Below, piece by piece: positions 63,622 to 64,000 of a stretch of DNA of 64,000 nt. Source of the stretch: Spartobacteria bacterium (lineage in GTDB: Bacteria; Verrucomicrobiota; Verrucomicrobiia; Chthoniobacterales; UBA10450); the NCBI GenBank assembly GCA_003169975.1, contig PNAA01000021.1, positions 41,738 through 105,737 on the forward strand, written 5' to 3'. A program made the position numbers and the translations under genes. Numbering within the stretch: position 1 is the first letter of the stretch; every line of letters begins with the position of its first letter. The notes beneath the pieces are model-generated. The model made no database searches. It was not told the origin of the DNA and worked only from the letters and a program-made list of their open reading frames with translations.

Positions 63622-64000
63622 GGGGAGAGGGAGGCTGGGCGGACGCGCGATGTCAATCCTGAAACGAGAGACGCGCAGGCTTCTGGAATCTTGCTTCTTC
63701 GCGGGGCGACTCTCAACGGCGGCACTTCGACCGACAGCATACCTGCGGAGCTGGATCGCCGAATTCGGGCGCTCGCCGCTTTATTCGAAGTCGCCGATAA
63801 GGAATTCTTGGCAATTCGGGACCAGAGCCAGCAACTTAAGCACGAGGCCAAGACTCGGGCTCCTGATGAACCAGAGCAACAGCGAAAACCTCCTGAGCCA
63901 TTGGACGTATTTGCGGCACTCGCAATGCTTGGTGAGTTTTTCCCGGTCTATCACTTCATGCCGAGTCACGTCGACGGTGTTCTGTGTCAGACGGAATGTC
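63622..64000 (+). other. Right-end region with an open frame of unclear start
   Basis: A plus-strand frame is open from about 63646 to the window edge with coding-like residues: ASGILLLRGATLNGGTSTDS, then LDRRIRALAALFEVADKEFL and PLDVFAALAMLGEFFPVYHF. I find no start codon with a ribosome site, and a second plus-strand frame starting ATG at 63650 is also open. A gene fragment is possible but not shown. Confidence 0.35.

Noticed and set aside
63650..64000. Plus-strand frame from ATG 63650 (MSILKRETRRLLE...)
   Set aside because: Composition is Arg/Ser-rich and shadow-like; a neighbouring frame looks more coding but lacks a start, so I call neither.

Overview
The window is GC-rich bacterial chromosome, mostly ordinary single-copy genes with one small integrative element. 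I infer a Verrucomicrobiota-type organism (Chthoniobacterales-like) from the general character of the proteins: long kelch proteins with a post-COAP-like C-terminal domain, dispersed GTCATTCCGAGC-type repeats and a B12-dependent acyl-CoA mutase locus. No 16S rRNA or other decisive marker is present, so the assignment is tentative.

Layout. 1-3.6 kb: envelope/exopolysaccharide-like genes on the minus strand (outer-membrane barrel, O-antigen ligase-like protein with TPRs, secreted protein), then tRNA-Gly. 3.8-14 kb: housekeeping and membrane genes (DUF4412, Maf, DUF2127, VOC, MgtE-like, HflK/HflC, fatty-acid desaturase, GpmI, and an alkaline-phosphatase homologue with its active site lost). 14-18.5 kb: rhodanese, a MacA/MacB-type efflux operon and an ABC-2 permease. 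18.6-19.8 kb: DksA-like protein, L33 and S18. 20-25.7 kb: a minus-strand operon sppA - CPBP protease - thiL - tsaE - tsaB - alr - relE-like, joined mostly by 4-nt stop/start overlaps.

26.2-34.5 kb: an 8.2-kb integrative element in a tRNA-Arg(UCU) gene. It carries a tyrosine integrase, an HTH protein, a decayed HNH nuclease gene and three tandem kelch genes, each behind the same ~95-nt leader. 34.6-36.1 kb: Ada and DUF1203. 36.4-47.1 kb: propionate and short acyl-CoA catabolism (prpD-prpB-prpC-thioesterase, fused CoA-transferase, truncated acyl-CoA dehydrogenase with a Y1 transposase, an IcmF-like mutase split into two genes, an SDR). 47.5-51.6 kb: LolA-like protein and a large BNR/VPS10-type propeller. 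51.8-54.5 kb: ATP-grasp ligase and zinc metallopeptidase pair, then HicB with a nonsense-mutated HicA. 54.7-64 kb: ADOP-type permease, DUF2723 protein, class IV aminotransferase, sulfotransferase-like protein, aldo/keto reductase and DUF885 hydrolase.

The strongest unexplained signal is a 9-mer, GCCTAACGA (complement TCGTTAGGC). By eye it occurs about 35 times exactly and about 17 more times with one or two changes near one end, in both orientations, inside genes and between them, where chance predicts less than one exact copy. It is absent from the interior of the integrative element. It resembles the DNA-uptake words of naturally competent bacteria. Other second-look items are a family of two-hairpin palindromic (REPIN-like) repeats alongside a Y1 transposase, paired 10-bp repeats at both ends of the element, a conserved leader before the kelch genes, and several enzymes lacking canonical catalytic or metal-binding residues.
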